From positions 174,320 through 238,319 of the forward strand of contig JBAMJV010009106.1 of assembly GCA_037951105.1 (NCBI GenBank): a stretch of DNA of 64,000 nucleotides, given 5' to 3'. The stretch comes from Echinarachnius parma. Its lineage: Eukaryota > Echinodermata > Echinoidea > Clypeasteroida > Echinarachniidae. The notes below the pieces were generated by a model. That model worked only from the letters and a program-made list of their open reading frames with translations, was not told the origin of the DNA and did no database searches. Made by a program: the position numbers and the translations under genes. Positions 26,210 to 36,494 of the stretch are shown here, one piece after another (position 1 is the stretch's first letter; each line of letters opens with the position of its first letter).

Positions 26210-26497
26210 TCAATCAAGCATATAGTGGCCACCCTACTAAAGTAACTCAAACTGGCTGTTGTAAACAGGTGGTCACTTTTAACTATAATAGTCCCCTCTA
26301 TGGGGGCTCATATTACACCTGTTTCCTATAGCTATGACAATCCCCGTAGAGTTCATACAGGGCCCACCAGCTGCATGTAGTCAAGGGGTTAATGGCAACT
26401 AGACAGGTAGCTGCAATAGAGAGGTGGCCGCTATGGACAGTTGGTCATTATTAATAGGTGGCTACTATAGGAAGGTGATTGCTATTAGACAGGTTTG
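26210..26497. repeat. Degenerate short tandem repeat (GTGGTCACT/GACAGGT)
   Basis: Loose repeats of a 20-25-bp theme in which GTGGNCACT or GTGGCCGCT alternates with AGACAGGT. Related stretches are at 19340-19510 and 24385-24465. It ends a few bases from the splice donor of the exon at 26509. Confidence 0.55.
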
Positions 26498-26508
26498 ATT
26501 GTACTTAC

Positions 26509-26600
26509 CTTTTGAACATATTGTCACCGTATGCTCTAAACACAGATTGGAGTTGGATTTTCAAAACGTCGTCCTCTGCCGCCCATGCTTCTCTAACGCC
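26509..26600 (-). CDS. NOX5-like: Upstream exon of the NOX5-like gene (probable)
   Basis: Minus-strand exon of 92 bases. It follows a strong acceptor (TTTCTTTTCTAACTTGTCCAG) read from higher coordinates and ends CAAAAG before GTAAG (plus strand 26504-26508). Only one of the three frames is open: GVREAWAAEDDVLKI then QLQSVFRAYGDNMFK, ending with two bases of a split codon. The exon at 15827-15941 begins with exactly the one base needed, giving AG+A (Arg) and then QEKDEKW, so the two fit as consecutive exons across a phase-2 intron of 10,567 bases. I do not recognise this segment from vertebrate NOX5, whose start lies close to the EF-hand exon; invertebrate proteins often have a longer N-terminus. 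The Met in DNMFK could serve as an alternative start. It could also belong to another gene, but matching strand, phase and order argue against that. Confidence 0.6.
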
Positions 26601-27060
26601 CTGGACAAGTTAGAAAAGAAACACGGTTTTCAGCGATTACATAGTTACTTGTACATGTACCGTTATACAAATGTGTACATCTACTATATTATATTACTCG
26701 AATATATCATTTATGTCACGTATTACTGGTTGATGCAAATCGCACAAAACGCAGAAGATGCTGATTTATGGTCACATTAAAGGTACACTTGCGTATTGGT
26801 ACTTCCCGAAATGCCCCTCGACATTAAATTGATTTATTTTAATTACATTTGAAAGTTCATTGAATAAAACATAGAATCATTCCCTTTCGAATGCTCTTAT
26901 AGTTTTAAAATCGGATTTCAAATTATTGTATTTATAAGTCTATCCTGCCGGGTGACATCTTGACTTTTTAGAAAAAGACAAAAAATGCTTATAGACTTCT
27001 TTGAAAAAAAATCAAAATAGCTAATAATAATAATAATATGACGAATTTATGTATAATTTT

Positions 27061-27590
27061 TTAAGGTGGTAGTTCAGTTTTGGTATAGAGGGCGCTGCAC
27101 GAAATATTTTTTTGCGAGAGTGTAAAATTTGAAAGAGCATACAATTTGAAAGGCAGAATATACTTTGTTTGATCAATATCGGTCCGGAAAGGGCTGAAAT
27201 ATCAATAAATATATATGAGCGGAATAAATCTGGGCCCCAGATCTATTCGATGATTTAAAAAAAATATTTAAAAATGCTTACACTTTTTCAAAAATTTTCA
27301 AAAGAGGTTTTTAAATAGTTGTTGATGATTTCTCTATTTAATCAGTATTACAACAAAATATCACATGCATAATTTTGTATGAAAAATGGTTGAATCCAAT
27401 GCCTTTTTAGAGAGCGCCCTCTTATGTTTTAATATATATATTTTTAATGATAACAGGCGTTTTACGTGGTCGTTTGTAATCTTCTATTCCTTTCGAGCAT
27501 GGTGGAGTTATAACTATCATTTTGTAATGTTATTGTGCAGATTTTGGTTACTAAAGCTCAGCCTTACCAAAACTGTACTACCCTTGTAAT
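27061..27590 (-). mobile_element. Family A MITE, near-complete
   Basis: Left end TTAA-GGTGGTAGTTCAGTTTTGG, right end ACCAAAACTGTACTACCCTT. About 530 bp and collinear with 45222-45795. The flanking TTAA on the right is degraded. Confidence 0.8.
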
Positions 27591-27659
27591 ACAAACAAGC
27601 CTCTAAGCGCTTTAGAAAAGGAAATTAGAGTATACGAAGTAAAGAAATAGAGAGTGGTT

Positions 27660-28690
27660 GAGCTATGACTGATACTGTTGTTTGAAGAGATGATTTTTTA
27701 GATTATCTTTGAATGAGTCAATTGCGAGAGAGTTCTTGACCCAGTTAGGCAGAGCGTTCCATAAATATGGTCCCATGAAAGAGAAAGTCCGTTCACCATA
27801 AGTTTTTGAGAGCACTTTGGGTATAACAAACACATTTTAAGCGGCAGATCTGCGTCTTCTTGTTGGTGCATTCGGGACAATTAAGTTTCTTAAATAGCTA
27901 GGGGCATGGCCTGTAGAACATTAACATTATCAACAATATTTTTAAAATGTTTGCGTAAATGAACAGGTAGCCAATGAAGATTATACAAGACAGGGGTAAT
28001 ATGGTCGTGACGTTTAGAACGAGTAATAATTCGGGCAGACGCATTTTGTAGACGTGGAAGTCTTGAAATCTCAACAGGTAAACCAGCAAGAAGACTATTG
28101 CAATAGTCAAGATGTGATGTAATGAAAGCGTGGACAAGTTTTTCAGATGATGGTTGATCCAAATACTTCCTCAATTTACCGATTGTATAGATGCCAGATT
28201 ATCCAGCACTAACAATTGTACTTACTGGATCTTTTAATTGGAGATGTTCATGGAATATAATGCCTAGATTCCTAGTCTTTAAAACAGGCTGCACAAAAGG
28301 ACGGAAGTGTGAGCTTATGTGAAAAATATCTGTTTTTGTGTCATTAAATTTAAGTTTATTTCGGGTGGCCCAGGACTTGATGACTACGACACAAGATTCT
28401 AAGCGTTGAATAGCACTAAGCTTTTCTAAGGGGTAAAAATCATAAAAATCATTTATAATTGTACATCATCTGCATATAACATATGATTAATTTGGTTCAG
28501 AAATGATGTCGCTGAGTAAGGTTAGTATAAAATGAAAAGGCAGGCGAGCCGATGACAGACCCCTGTGGAACACCACAATTAAGGAAATGAGGTTGAGACT
28601 TACAGCCATTGATGCCAACTGTCTGCCTGTGGTCCTTGATATATGATCCTTGAGATATTTGATTTGATTTGATTTTATTTCCCACAATTC
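27660..28690 (-). mobile_element. CR1/L2-like LINE relic, reverse transcriptase 3' half
   Basis: Read on the minus strand, the reverse transcriptase motifs appear in order: HRQTVGINGCKS, CGVPQGSVIGSPAF (about 28555-28600), then HMLYADDVQLY with the YADD catalytic box (about 28450-28490), a thumb region (LKLNDTKTDIFHI), AFITSHLDYCNSLLAGLP (about 28085-28140), and LYNLHWLPVHLRKH (about 27950-28000). The C-terminal block (LMVNGLSLSWDHIYGTLCL, about 27750-27800) follows. This order and wording fit the CR1/L2/Jockey clade. The frame is lost in several places and the 5' two-thirds (endonuclease) are absent, so it is a dead 5'-truncated copy. The 5' break adjoins a TTGATTTGATTTTATTT tract at 28660. 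Confidence 0.9.
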
Positions 28691-28828
28691 ATTTAAAAAA
28701 CAACAAAATATATACAGAATGACATAAAATAACAATCATAAAAACAGACAAACATATCAAAATTAATGAATGGAGGAATAAAAAAAAGTTTTGAAACAAA
28801 CTTATAAAATTGATCCCTAAGGAAAAAA

Positions 28829-29110
28829 TATAAATAGTTGTTGATGATATCTCGATTTAATCACTATTTAAGAAAAACATCACATGCACAATTTTGTATG
28901 AAAAATGGTTAAACCAATGATTTGTTAAGAGAGCGCCCTCTTGAGTTGTAACGGCTCTTTAAAAAAAAAAATGATAATAGGGTTTTTACTTAGTCGTTTG
29001 TAACTGTGTATACCTTTCAAGCATGGTGTAGTTATATTAGTATGTACCGCAACGGTGTAGGTTTTGATTACTAAAATTAAGTTTGACCAAAACTCAACTA
29101 TTCCTTTAAA
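28829..29110 (-). mobile_element. Family A MITE, partial
   Basis: Matches the right-hand half of 45222-45795, from AATAGTTGTTGATGAT to the end ACCAAAACTCAACTATTCCT-TTAA. The left half is missing. Confidence 0.75.
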
Positions 29111-29124
29111 ATAACAATTAAGTC

Positions 29125-29490
29125 TTTTATCACGACGTTCTGACTGTACTTGATCTTGAGTTATACAAGGCACTGATCGCGACTTCGGAATACCAATTCT
29201 CCAATCACGACGACCTGACTTAATTCACACAATATAGACATGACTTAAACACGACTTTGAGTTATACGTATATACGAGGCTTATTATATTCACGACATCA
29301 GAATACAACATCCTGTGACTAAGATTAAGCACTACTTTGTCATAACTTCGAAACGACGTTGCCTATTAAAGACACGACATATTAAAAGTCACAACTTCAC
29401 AATGCACAATCTGTTATCACGTAATTCAAACTATAGTCAATTTAAACACGACTTAGTAATTACTTAAGCACGACTTCAGAATAAGACTAA
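29125..29490. repeat. Degenerate CACGACTT minisatellite
   Basis: At least nine spaced occurrences of a CACGAC(TT) core (for example near 29130, 29205, 29250, 29292, 29365, 29448, 29470), followed by CAGAATA or GAGTTATA-like bases. Unit spacing is irregular, 20-45 bp, so the array is old. Confidence 0.5.
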
Positions 29491-29591
29491 ATGGCAAGAG
29501 TGTAGAGATGATTATTTAAGATACATCATATTTGTGATGTATATAAAATTTGATTAATTTGTAATTCCTTTTAATAGCAATGTTAATGATT

Positions 29592-30156
29592 AAGTTAAAG
29601 TCCTTCCCGTGCCAATGTTGGCACATCATAAGGCACTGCATTCCGAATAAATGAGTTAAATGGAGGAATACTTCTAAATAACAGCACATATTCCATATCG
29701 CTACTCAAATGTATTTTACACAATTTTGTCCCAAATAATCCATAAACTTACTATTTTATTTTACGCAATTACAATTATTTGGGATTACGTAATTCGTCTA
29801 AGTTATAATAACGTATTTTTGTAAAAAGTTATTTTTACTTAAAATTTGTTGAAGAAATTTGATTGAGTAGTTTCAACAAAATTGTTTTTACAGTGCATAA
29901 GGCGCCGCCTATCTCCGATTCATTAGCCCTAGGCCACACGTCTACTAAATGTAGCGAAAGTTACAGAAGAGGGCCAGTCCTCTGGTAACTCGTGTGATTA
30001 ACTTTCCCTTCTCCATTCTATAAATGCCAAGCGCCTAGCTAGAAGGCAGAAGGTACCATTTTAAAGTCTTTGGTATGACTCGGTCTGGGTTCGAACCCGG
30101 GACCTCAGTCCCGTGCATGAGGCAGACACTCTAACCGCTAAGCCACCATGCTCGGT
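29592..30156 (-). mobile_element. tRNA-headed SINE with 13-bp target duplication
   Basis: AATGTTAATGATT occurs at 29579-29591 and again at 30157-30169, directly flanking this 565-bp segment. On the minus strand the insert starts with a tRNA-like head: GGTGGCTTAGCGGTTAGAG (A box) and GGGTTCGAACCC (B box, plus strand about 30089-30100). The body extends to a 3' end near 29592. The clear direct repeat and the promoter at one end mark a retroposed SINE. It is longer than most SINEs, so the body may carry another repeat. It landed just upstream of a LINE 3' end. Confidence 0.8.
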
Positions 30157-30169
30157 AATGTTAATGATT

Positions 30170-30585
30170 CTTCTCATGTGCTATAAAGTTGAACATACTA
30201 TATCTCCACTTTACTTAATTGAACTCATCCACCGTCACACCTCTGCACGCACTCTCAGGTCATCATCCCAACAACTTTTAACTGTCCCTCTTACTAATAC
30301 CTATGGCAATCGACCCTTCGCAAAATCAGCCCCCACACTTTGGAATACCCTACCATTAGAAATTAGAAAAATACCCTCAATCAATTCATTCAAACAATCT
30401 CTGAAGACGTTTCTTTTTGTATGATTTATTTTTGTATATACAGTATGTTTCCTTTATTATGTTTAGATATTAATTATATCTTATGATTGTACTGTATACT
30501 CATGTGAAGCGCTTAGAGAATTCATTATGTATTATTAAGCGCTATATAAATCAAATGTATTATTATTATTACCAAGGTAATAATT
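30170..30585 (+). mobile_element. L2/CR1-like LINE 3' end
   Basis: Encodes the C-terminal end of a LINE reverse transcriptase protein: SPLYLIELIHRHTSARTLRS and then APTLWNTLPLEIRKIPSINS, KQSLKTFLF. The 3' untranslated tail follows, with AAGCGCTTAGAG, GCGCTATATAAATCAAATG and a TATTATTATT end, the classical L2-type tail. Opposite in orientation to the relic at 27660-28690 and probably a different insertion. Confidence 0.9.
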
Positions 30586-30837
30586 ATCAAAACATTACAA
30601 AATTAGGCATGAGTGGCACACCGTTTATTAATGTATGAACATACAAAAAACATGAATAAATAATGTCTTCACTTTCTTAATGAACAAGAAGAAATCTGCA
30701 ATTGTTTCATGTAGTGTAAAAAGAACAAAACTTTATAACAATAAATAATATGAAGCCGTAAGGGAAATAAAATATTTTATGAAATCACATAATATGTGAT
30801 TATTTAATTTACTCATAATTATGATTAAATTACTCTA

Positions 30838-30925
30838 CTAGTGGTGAAGGCGTCGGCGTTCCAAGCCGGAGACCTGGGTTTGAGTCCTGGCGGAGACAGT
30901 TTTTCGACCCGTGCCTTTTTTCATT
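30838..30925 (+). repeat. tRNA-derived SINE head
   Basis: TGGTGAAGGCGTCGGCG (A-box side) and GGGTTTGAGTCC (B-box side) are spaced as in a tRNA promoter. It is followed by an ill-defined tail of up to about 100 bases. No cloverleaf can be completed with confidence, so it is not called as a tRNA gene. Confidence 0.5.
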
Positions 30926-31040
30926 TGGAGGAGCTAAGGCAGGTACATTGCTTATTAAGCTACGCTACTATGCTTCCTTTTCAATCATTTATTATTATTC
31001 ATTGTAATTATTTAAATATAGGAAGAAACCAAAGCTGTAT

Positions 31041-31101
31041 GTATTAGTTCACTTTTCGCTTGTATATATATATATCATACAAGCGAAAAGTGAACTAATA
31101 C
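31041..31101. repeat. Perfect 25-bp hairpin around (TA)n
   Basis: GTATTAGTTCACTTTTCGCT (31041-31060) and five further bases are repeated in exact inverse orientation at 31077-31101, with an 11-base AT loop. No mismatches in the arms. It lies immediately before a family B fragment. Confidence 0.9.
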
Positions 31102-31320
31102 AGGAGGAAAAAAATCCAATAAAATTGGAATTATAGCGGTTTCCTCATACCTAGTTGTATTCGTATTAACAATACAAGCATGGGACAGGTTTCGGTTTTT
31201 CAAATTACCCTTTCGTTCAAAAGATATTTACGATTTAAGTGTTCAGATGTTAAATTATCCACTGGACCGCGAACATCGTGTACAAAGTGAGTGCAATGAG
31301 TTAGTGAATATCACTTTGCA
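31102..31320 (-). mobile_element. Family B MITE, partial
   Basis: Collinear with 10915-11135, including GCGGTTTCCTCATACCTAGT and AACAATACAAGCATGGGACA. It stops at a (TTTG)n run and a G homopolymer (31321-31366). Confidence 0.8.
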
Positions 31321-31683
31321 TTGTTTGTTTGTTTGTTTGTTTGTTTTTTTTTTTGGGGGGGGGGAGGCAGAAATCGTTTTCTTCCCATGAGGTAAATGAA
31401 TTGTTAGTAATTTATGTGTATTTTTTGCTGGAAATGAAATAAACTAAGTTAAACTGAAACTAAAACTGAGTAATTCAATGTACCATATTTAAACGTATGG
31501 CAATTCATTTCACTCTAGACTTCACGTATCATGTCCCTGGCTGGCATCGATATGTTTGTGAAAAGAGTTTGAACAATATACTCTTTGAGATCATGCAATC
31601 AAGCAAATGTCTAGAAAGAACAAAATCATCTCATGGTCCTGACATGCGTTGGAACTCTGCCCAGTTTACATGCACGTACCGAT

Positions 31684-31935
31684 CGGCGTAGAGAAGGGGG
31701 GGGGGGGCTGCTGGGCTCGAACCCCCCCCCCCCCCCCGGCCCCCTCTCAGGCTTTTCTTTTTTTGATAGCCGATCGGGGGGCTTTGAATAACTAACATTC
31801 ACAAGATTCCGGGATTCTGCCCCCGGACCCCTGCCAAAGGCCCTAATGCATGTAAGGCCGATAATACGCGCTTGCAGGTTGGAGCATGGAGCCCCCCCCC
31901 CCCCCCCCCTCCAATTCAAAGATTATTGGCTACGC
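31684..31935. mobile_element. G/C-run MITE with GGCGTAG ends
   Basis: CGGCGTAGAGAAGGGGG at the left and TTGGCTACGCC at the right form short inverted ends around three long G or C runs (31697-31708, 31721-31738, 31893-31910). Same general class as 23519-23798 (hAT-like). Confidence 0.5.
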
Positions 31936-32203
31936 CAATGTACCTTCTTTGCCCTGGTTGCATGCATCGCTTACCTTTGAATATGTAAATCGCAATACTA
32001 TATGTTATTCGAATTTATTGTTTCCGTTTTCAAAAGGGATTATGGTATTATAAATGAAACCCTCGGCATTTGTTGACATAAAGCATAACTAGTCAAGCGA
32101 TAACACTATAGAGGCACGTATGATTTTATCACTGCATTGAAATATTTTCGAATCATCCTTGAAATGTCAGGTGTCACAATAAAAGAACTATTTTCGTCGG
32201 TGA

Positions 32204-32802
32204 CTAAACCGAACACAATAAGTCACTACCCCCTAAACACCCGCTCATAATTTCATAACCAATAATTGTTTCAAGATTTCGCCTTACCAAAGTATTTCTA
32301 TATGTACAAATTAGAGGTAACCATTAATCCATCATTCCATGGTTGAACTCAGCACAAATTAAAGAGAAATATGTCATATTTCAAAATTCACAAAAATAAT
32401 ATTATTATTGCAGTTTATTGAGTATTGAGAAATTTCAAATTGCACTGTTTTACAATTGCAATTAACCACATGTGCCATTAAACAACCAAAATGTGGAATA
32501 TCAAACAGCATTGTTTTACAAACCAGAACCAATGCATAAAGTCACCTGTGCTGTTTCACAACAATGACAGGCATGCACAAGTTCTTGAGACTTTCTGAAA
32601 TTGGTTCATGTTGTCCTTAATCTGTGCTCATTCAGCCATGAAGTGATGAATATCTCTAATTTGCACACAAGATGTACATAACAACATGAGGGAGAAACAT
32701 TGTGGTAAGATGACATCTTGAAACTATTATTATTTGTAATGAAATTATGAACATGTTATGTTCAGGGGGGGGGGGGGGTTGTTACTTTTTGTATTCGGTT
32801 TA
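32204..32802. mobile_element. Family C MITE, copy 2
   Basis: Ends CTAAACCGAACACAATAAGT and ACTTTTTGTATTCGGTTTA. The interior matches copy 1 (9694-10288) read in the opposite orientation, for example CACATGTGCCATTAAACAAC here against the inverse near 10005. A G run has appeared near the right end (32766-32778). Confidence 0.8.
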
Positions 32803-32819
32803 TATTTCCTTGCCATATG

Positions 32820-32955
32820 CATGGGCGTAGATCTGGGGGGGGGGGGGTGGGGGGATTTAATCCCCCCCCCCCCCCCCACACACACACACACACTTTTGGC
32901 TGCGGGGGAGATGGCCTGTACAAACATCCCCCCCCCCCCCCTCCCCCACTTTTTC
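32820..32955. repeat. G/C homopolymer cluster
   Basis: GGGCGTAGATCT followed by 14 G, GTGGGGGG, then two long C runs around a (CA)n tract. Probably the end of a GGCG-type MITE. The glycine- and proline-rich frames here are artefacts. Confidence 0.6.
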
Positions 32956-33112
32956 AAAGCTTAACGTTTATAAAATGCATAGTAACAATAATAATGATAA
33001 TAATAATGATAATGATCATAATAATAATCATAATAATTATAATATAAACAATACGAATCATAATGATAATATATATATCTAAAGCGATATTATTTTTAAA
33101 CGCTAATTTTGA

Positions 33113-33935
33113 AAATTTGTGTGTGCATGTGCGTCAACAGGAGCCTACGGGAGATGCATTTGAGATGTGCGTATGTGCGTGTGTGCGTGAGTGGTTATTA
33201 TGTGTGTGCATGTGCGTCAACAGGAGCCTACGGGAGATACATTTGAGATGTGCGTATGTGCGTGTGTGCGTGAGTGGTTATTATGTGTGTGCATGTGCGT
33301 CAACAGGAGCCTACGGGAGATACATTTGAGATGTGCCTATGTGCGTGTGTGCGTGAGTGGTTATTATGTGTGTGCATGTGCGTCAACAGGAGCCTACGGG
33401 AGATACATTTGAGATGTGCGTATGTGCGTGTGTGCGTGAGTGGTTATGTGTGTGCATGTGCGTCAACAGGAGCCTACGGGAGATACATTTGAGATGTGCG
33501 TATGTGTGTGTGTGTGTGCGTGAGTGGTTATTATGTGTGTGCATGTGCGTCAACAGGAGCCTACGGGAGATACATTTGAGATGTGCGTATGTGTGTGTGT
33601 GTGTGCGTGAGTGGTTATTATGTGTGTGCATGTGCGTCAACAGGAGCCTACGGGAGATACATTTGAGATGTGCGTATGTGTGTGTGTGTGTGCGTGAGTG
33701 GTTATTATGTGTGTGCATGTGCGTCAACAGGAGCCTACGGGAGATACATTTGAGATGTGCGTATGTGTGTGGTGTGTGTGTGTGCGTGAGTGGTTATTAT
33801 GTGTGTGCATGTGCGTCAACAGGAGCCTACGGGAGATACATTTGAGATGTGCGTATATGTGTGTGTGTGTGCGTGAGTGGTTATTATGTGTGTGCATGTG
33901 CGTCAACAGGAGCCTACGGGAGATACATTTGAGAG
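33113..33935. repeat. 83-bp minisatellite, about 10 copies
   Basis: Ten copies of a unit containing GTGCGTCAACAGGAGCCTAC, GGGAGATACATTTGAGATGT and a variable TG-rich part; the unit varies from 77 to 91 bp. Copies differ mainly in the TG tract length. Open frames of up to 162 codons on either strand follow from the repeat and are not genes. Confidence 0.95.
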
Positions 33936-34019
33936 TTGATGGGATTGTCCTCCCCTCCCCCGTTTCGCGCATTATGTTTGAATCCATAGCTTGTATACTA
34001 AATATAATGTGAAATGTAT

Positions 34020-34206
34020 GTCTTCTCTCATTACTCGGCCATAATTTATAACGTCCAATTAACTTGACATTTGTTACACAATACCCAGTGGGCATATCAT
34101 ATAACACCAATATAAATTGTATCAACCATTCATCACTTTTTGCACATGTCAACAAAATTACTAGATCCCTTGAAGTCTAACTTTAAATCTTTATGAAACA
34201 CTCCAA
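34020..34206 (-). mobile_element. Family B fragment, then CAGGGGGTG-MITE fragment
   Basis: 34020-34173 matches the end of family B up to TTACTAGATCCCTTGAAG. 34174-34206 matches the right end of the MITE at 18365-18692 (AACTTTAAATCTTTATGAAA). Confidence 0.7.
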
Positions 34207-34329
34207 GTTTTTTCCGATAAAAATACGAAGTGACAGATTCTGAGGAGGAATTCGCTCCCAAGTAGGCCTAATAGAATTCGGTGAAAGGCGCCACTTACGG
34301 TGAGCACGCGGAGATGGAGCGCCACTTTC

Positions 34330-34465
34330 ACTTCTATGATTTAGAACGAATTCAATTCTTAATATCAAAAACTGAATTCATAATAACAAGAACTGAATTC
34401 GTGATATCAAGACTTTGATATTTGATATCAAGAATAATAATGATTGATATCACGAACTGCCATTC
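34330..34465. repeat. GAATTC/GATATC short-motif repeat
   Basis: Loose tandem repeat in which GAATTC and GATATCAAGA alternate about every 20 bases; both are self-complementary. Confidence 0.55.
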
Positions 34466-34990
34466 AAAAAATAATAGCTAGATCGTACACGCAAATACAT
34501 TTTGTGTAACCCCCATACCTGAATATATGAATGTCATATTCATTATTAACGAAATATACTTCTCAAGCTCAAAACTAAGTAAGAATATACCCCAAAAAAC
34601 TTAAAATTTATCATGAATATTCGAATCTAAAAGGCATTACGGTACTGAAATAATACAGAAAAACATGAATCTTAAACAAAAATCCTCTCTAACTTACAAA
34701 AGCTCAGACGTTATACAAATTAACAAAATAATACCATTGAAATACAAATTAACAAGAATAAGATAAGAATAATACAAAAGGTAAAGCAGAGAAAGTCAGA
34801 AAATATGGGAATATCAAACGTGTGTTCCATAAAGAACTGTCGTTATTTCATTTCTAATTCATTTAATTTGTTATTCTTTTATATCAATCTTTCACACAAA
34901 ATCTAAAGATCATAATGCTACTTTCCTTCAGGTTTGCCCTTATTATAGCTGAATTTGTTGTCCTGGCGGCAATTAAAGAGAAAATGAGTG

Positions 34991-35491
34991 TGAAGTTGAA
35001 AATTGAATCTAAGCAACTGGACTTACTATTTGTGGAGTAGAACAGTTTCGCAACCTATCTAGGTTGCTTCTTCAGCTAAACTGGCTTGAGTAATGTATAT
35101 AGAAGATTACTGGTGAAAACACATTTGAATACATCGGGTCATGAATTCAACGATAAAGATGTTCTGATCCTTGACAAGGGACCTAGGTGGTTTGAGAGGG
35201 GGGTTCGAGAAGCATTTTACGTAGCAGCAGAAAACCCCTCACTAAACAGCGGAGGGGGACTTCGCCACAATTTATCTTTGGTGTACAATCCGATAATCCG
35301 CCAGCCTCCTTGACGTCTTGATAATCTTGAACAATCTTGAGGATTATTCAGCTCAGTAAATTTAACAGCTTTTCACCAGATATCTTTTCTACTCAAGCCA
35401 GTTTAGCTGAAGAAGCAACCTAGATAGGTTGCGAAACTGTTCTACTCCACAAATAGTAAGTCCAGTTGCTTAGATTCAATTTTCAACTTCA
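34991..35491 (+). mobile_element. Penelope-like element fragment in perfect inverted repeats
   Basis: Arms 34991-35092 and 35390-35491 are exact inverted copies over 102 bp. Between them, the plus strand reads VKTHLNTSGHEF, then LDKGPRWFERGVREAFYV and NPSLNSGGGLRHNLSLVYN. The GH, RWxxRGVREA and PSLN-GGxR signatures fit the C-terminal GIY-YIG endonuclease region of Penelope-like retroelements. The reverse transcriptase is absent, so only the 3' coding end plus repeated ends is present. Inverted and partial end copies are a known outcome of Penelope insertion. The lack of any mismatch between arms implies a recent insertion or ongoing gene conversion. Confidence 0.75.
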
Positions 35492-35749
35492 TGAACATTT
35501 TCCTGGATGAATCAAAATCTTCACTATCGTATGAGGAAAATAAGTACTTTGTTTTGTTATAATGTATACATTTTTAAATAAAAAGACGGAATATATTTGT
35601 GTGAATGAGAATAAGGACTACCATTAACAAATACAAAAGTAAAGGATAATATATATTGATGAATAAAAAGAAGAAATATCTATCACTCAATCTATCACTC
35701 TATCCTTCTTCCGATTCGCTAATGCGTGTGATTTATCATCCCTAAATTG

Positions 35750-35935
35750 AAGGAAGGGGGGGGGGGGGGGCAGAAAATTGACTCATATATAGACCTTTGT
35801 GGTAACCTTTGATCAATAGGAATACTAGAAGGGGTGTACGCTGGGTCAAGAGGGAGGGGGAGGGCAAGGTTTCCAACCACGGCGGGAGGGGGGGGTGGGG
35901 GGGGGGGGGTGGGGGGGGGGGGTGGTCCTACCAGT
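35750..35935. repeat. G-rich runs
   Basis: Two clusters of G homopolymers with occasional T or A (35757-35771, 35884-35932). A similar GA-rich run is at 36290-36320. No gene. Confidence 0.8.
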
Positions 35936-36494
35936 AGGTCCCAATAGGTTTAAATACTTGTTCAATAACCGATCAAATGCTTATATTGATTTGTTTTGAT
36001 TGTTCATGTAATCCTGATATAATAATTATATCAGATTATAGAACATTTTTACGAATTCCAGATAATTGCGATTAAACCCGATGAAAAACAATGACAATAA
36101 TAAGGACATGCGTGATACTTTTAATTATATATTCATAAATGTATACATATATCAATGCAATGAGCAAGGTATAACTTATAAGACAAAATTGGTAGGTCTA
36201 TCCTTACAATTACAAAATTGGCATAATCGATTTTTGCATACAAATTCATGAACTCTTCAATTGTTTCCTAAATACAGAGGGCACCAAAGAGGGAGGGGGG
36301 GGGGGGGGAGGGGGGGAGGAAGAATAAGAACACATAGGGGTAATTTGTCTCCCTCTTGTACCCCCTCGTTGCGCCGGCGGTTTAAAGAGCACCATTATTG
36401 ATGCATCGATTGACGAATCGATATGAACGTGGTGCAAAGCGATACACGAAGTTGCTCTTCAAAATAATTGTTGACCTCAGGTAGAAAGAGATCT

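Noticed and set aside
30060-30156. Functional tRNA gene on the minus strand
   Set aside because: A and B boxes are good but the acceptor stem does not close and the 13-bp duplication shows it is the head of a SINE.
31974-32070. Donor-like AAG/GTAAGC on the minus strand near 31974 as a further upstream exon
   Set aside because: In the phase required by the exon at 26509 a stop lies about 10 codons upstream, and no acceptor gives an open exon.
33357-33845. Cys/Val-rich open frames and His/Thr-rich frames of up to 162 codons
   Set aside because: Read-through of the 83-bp minisatellite.
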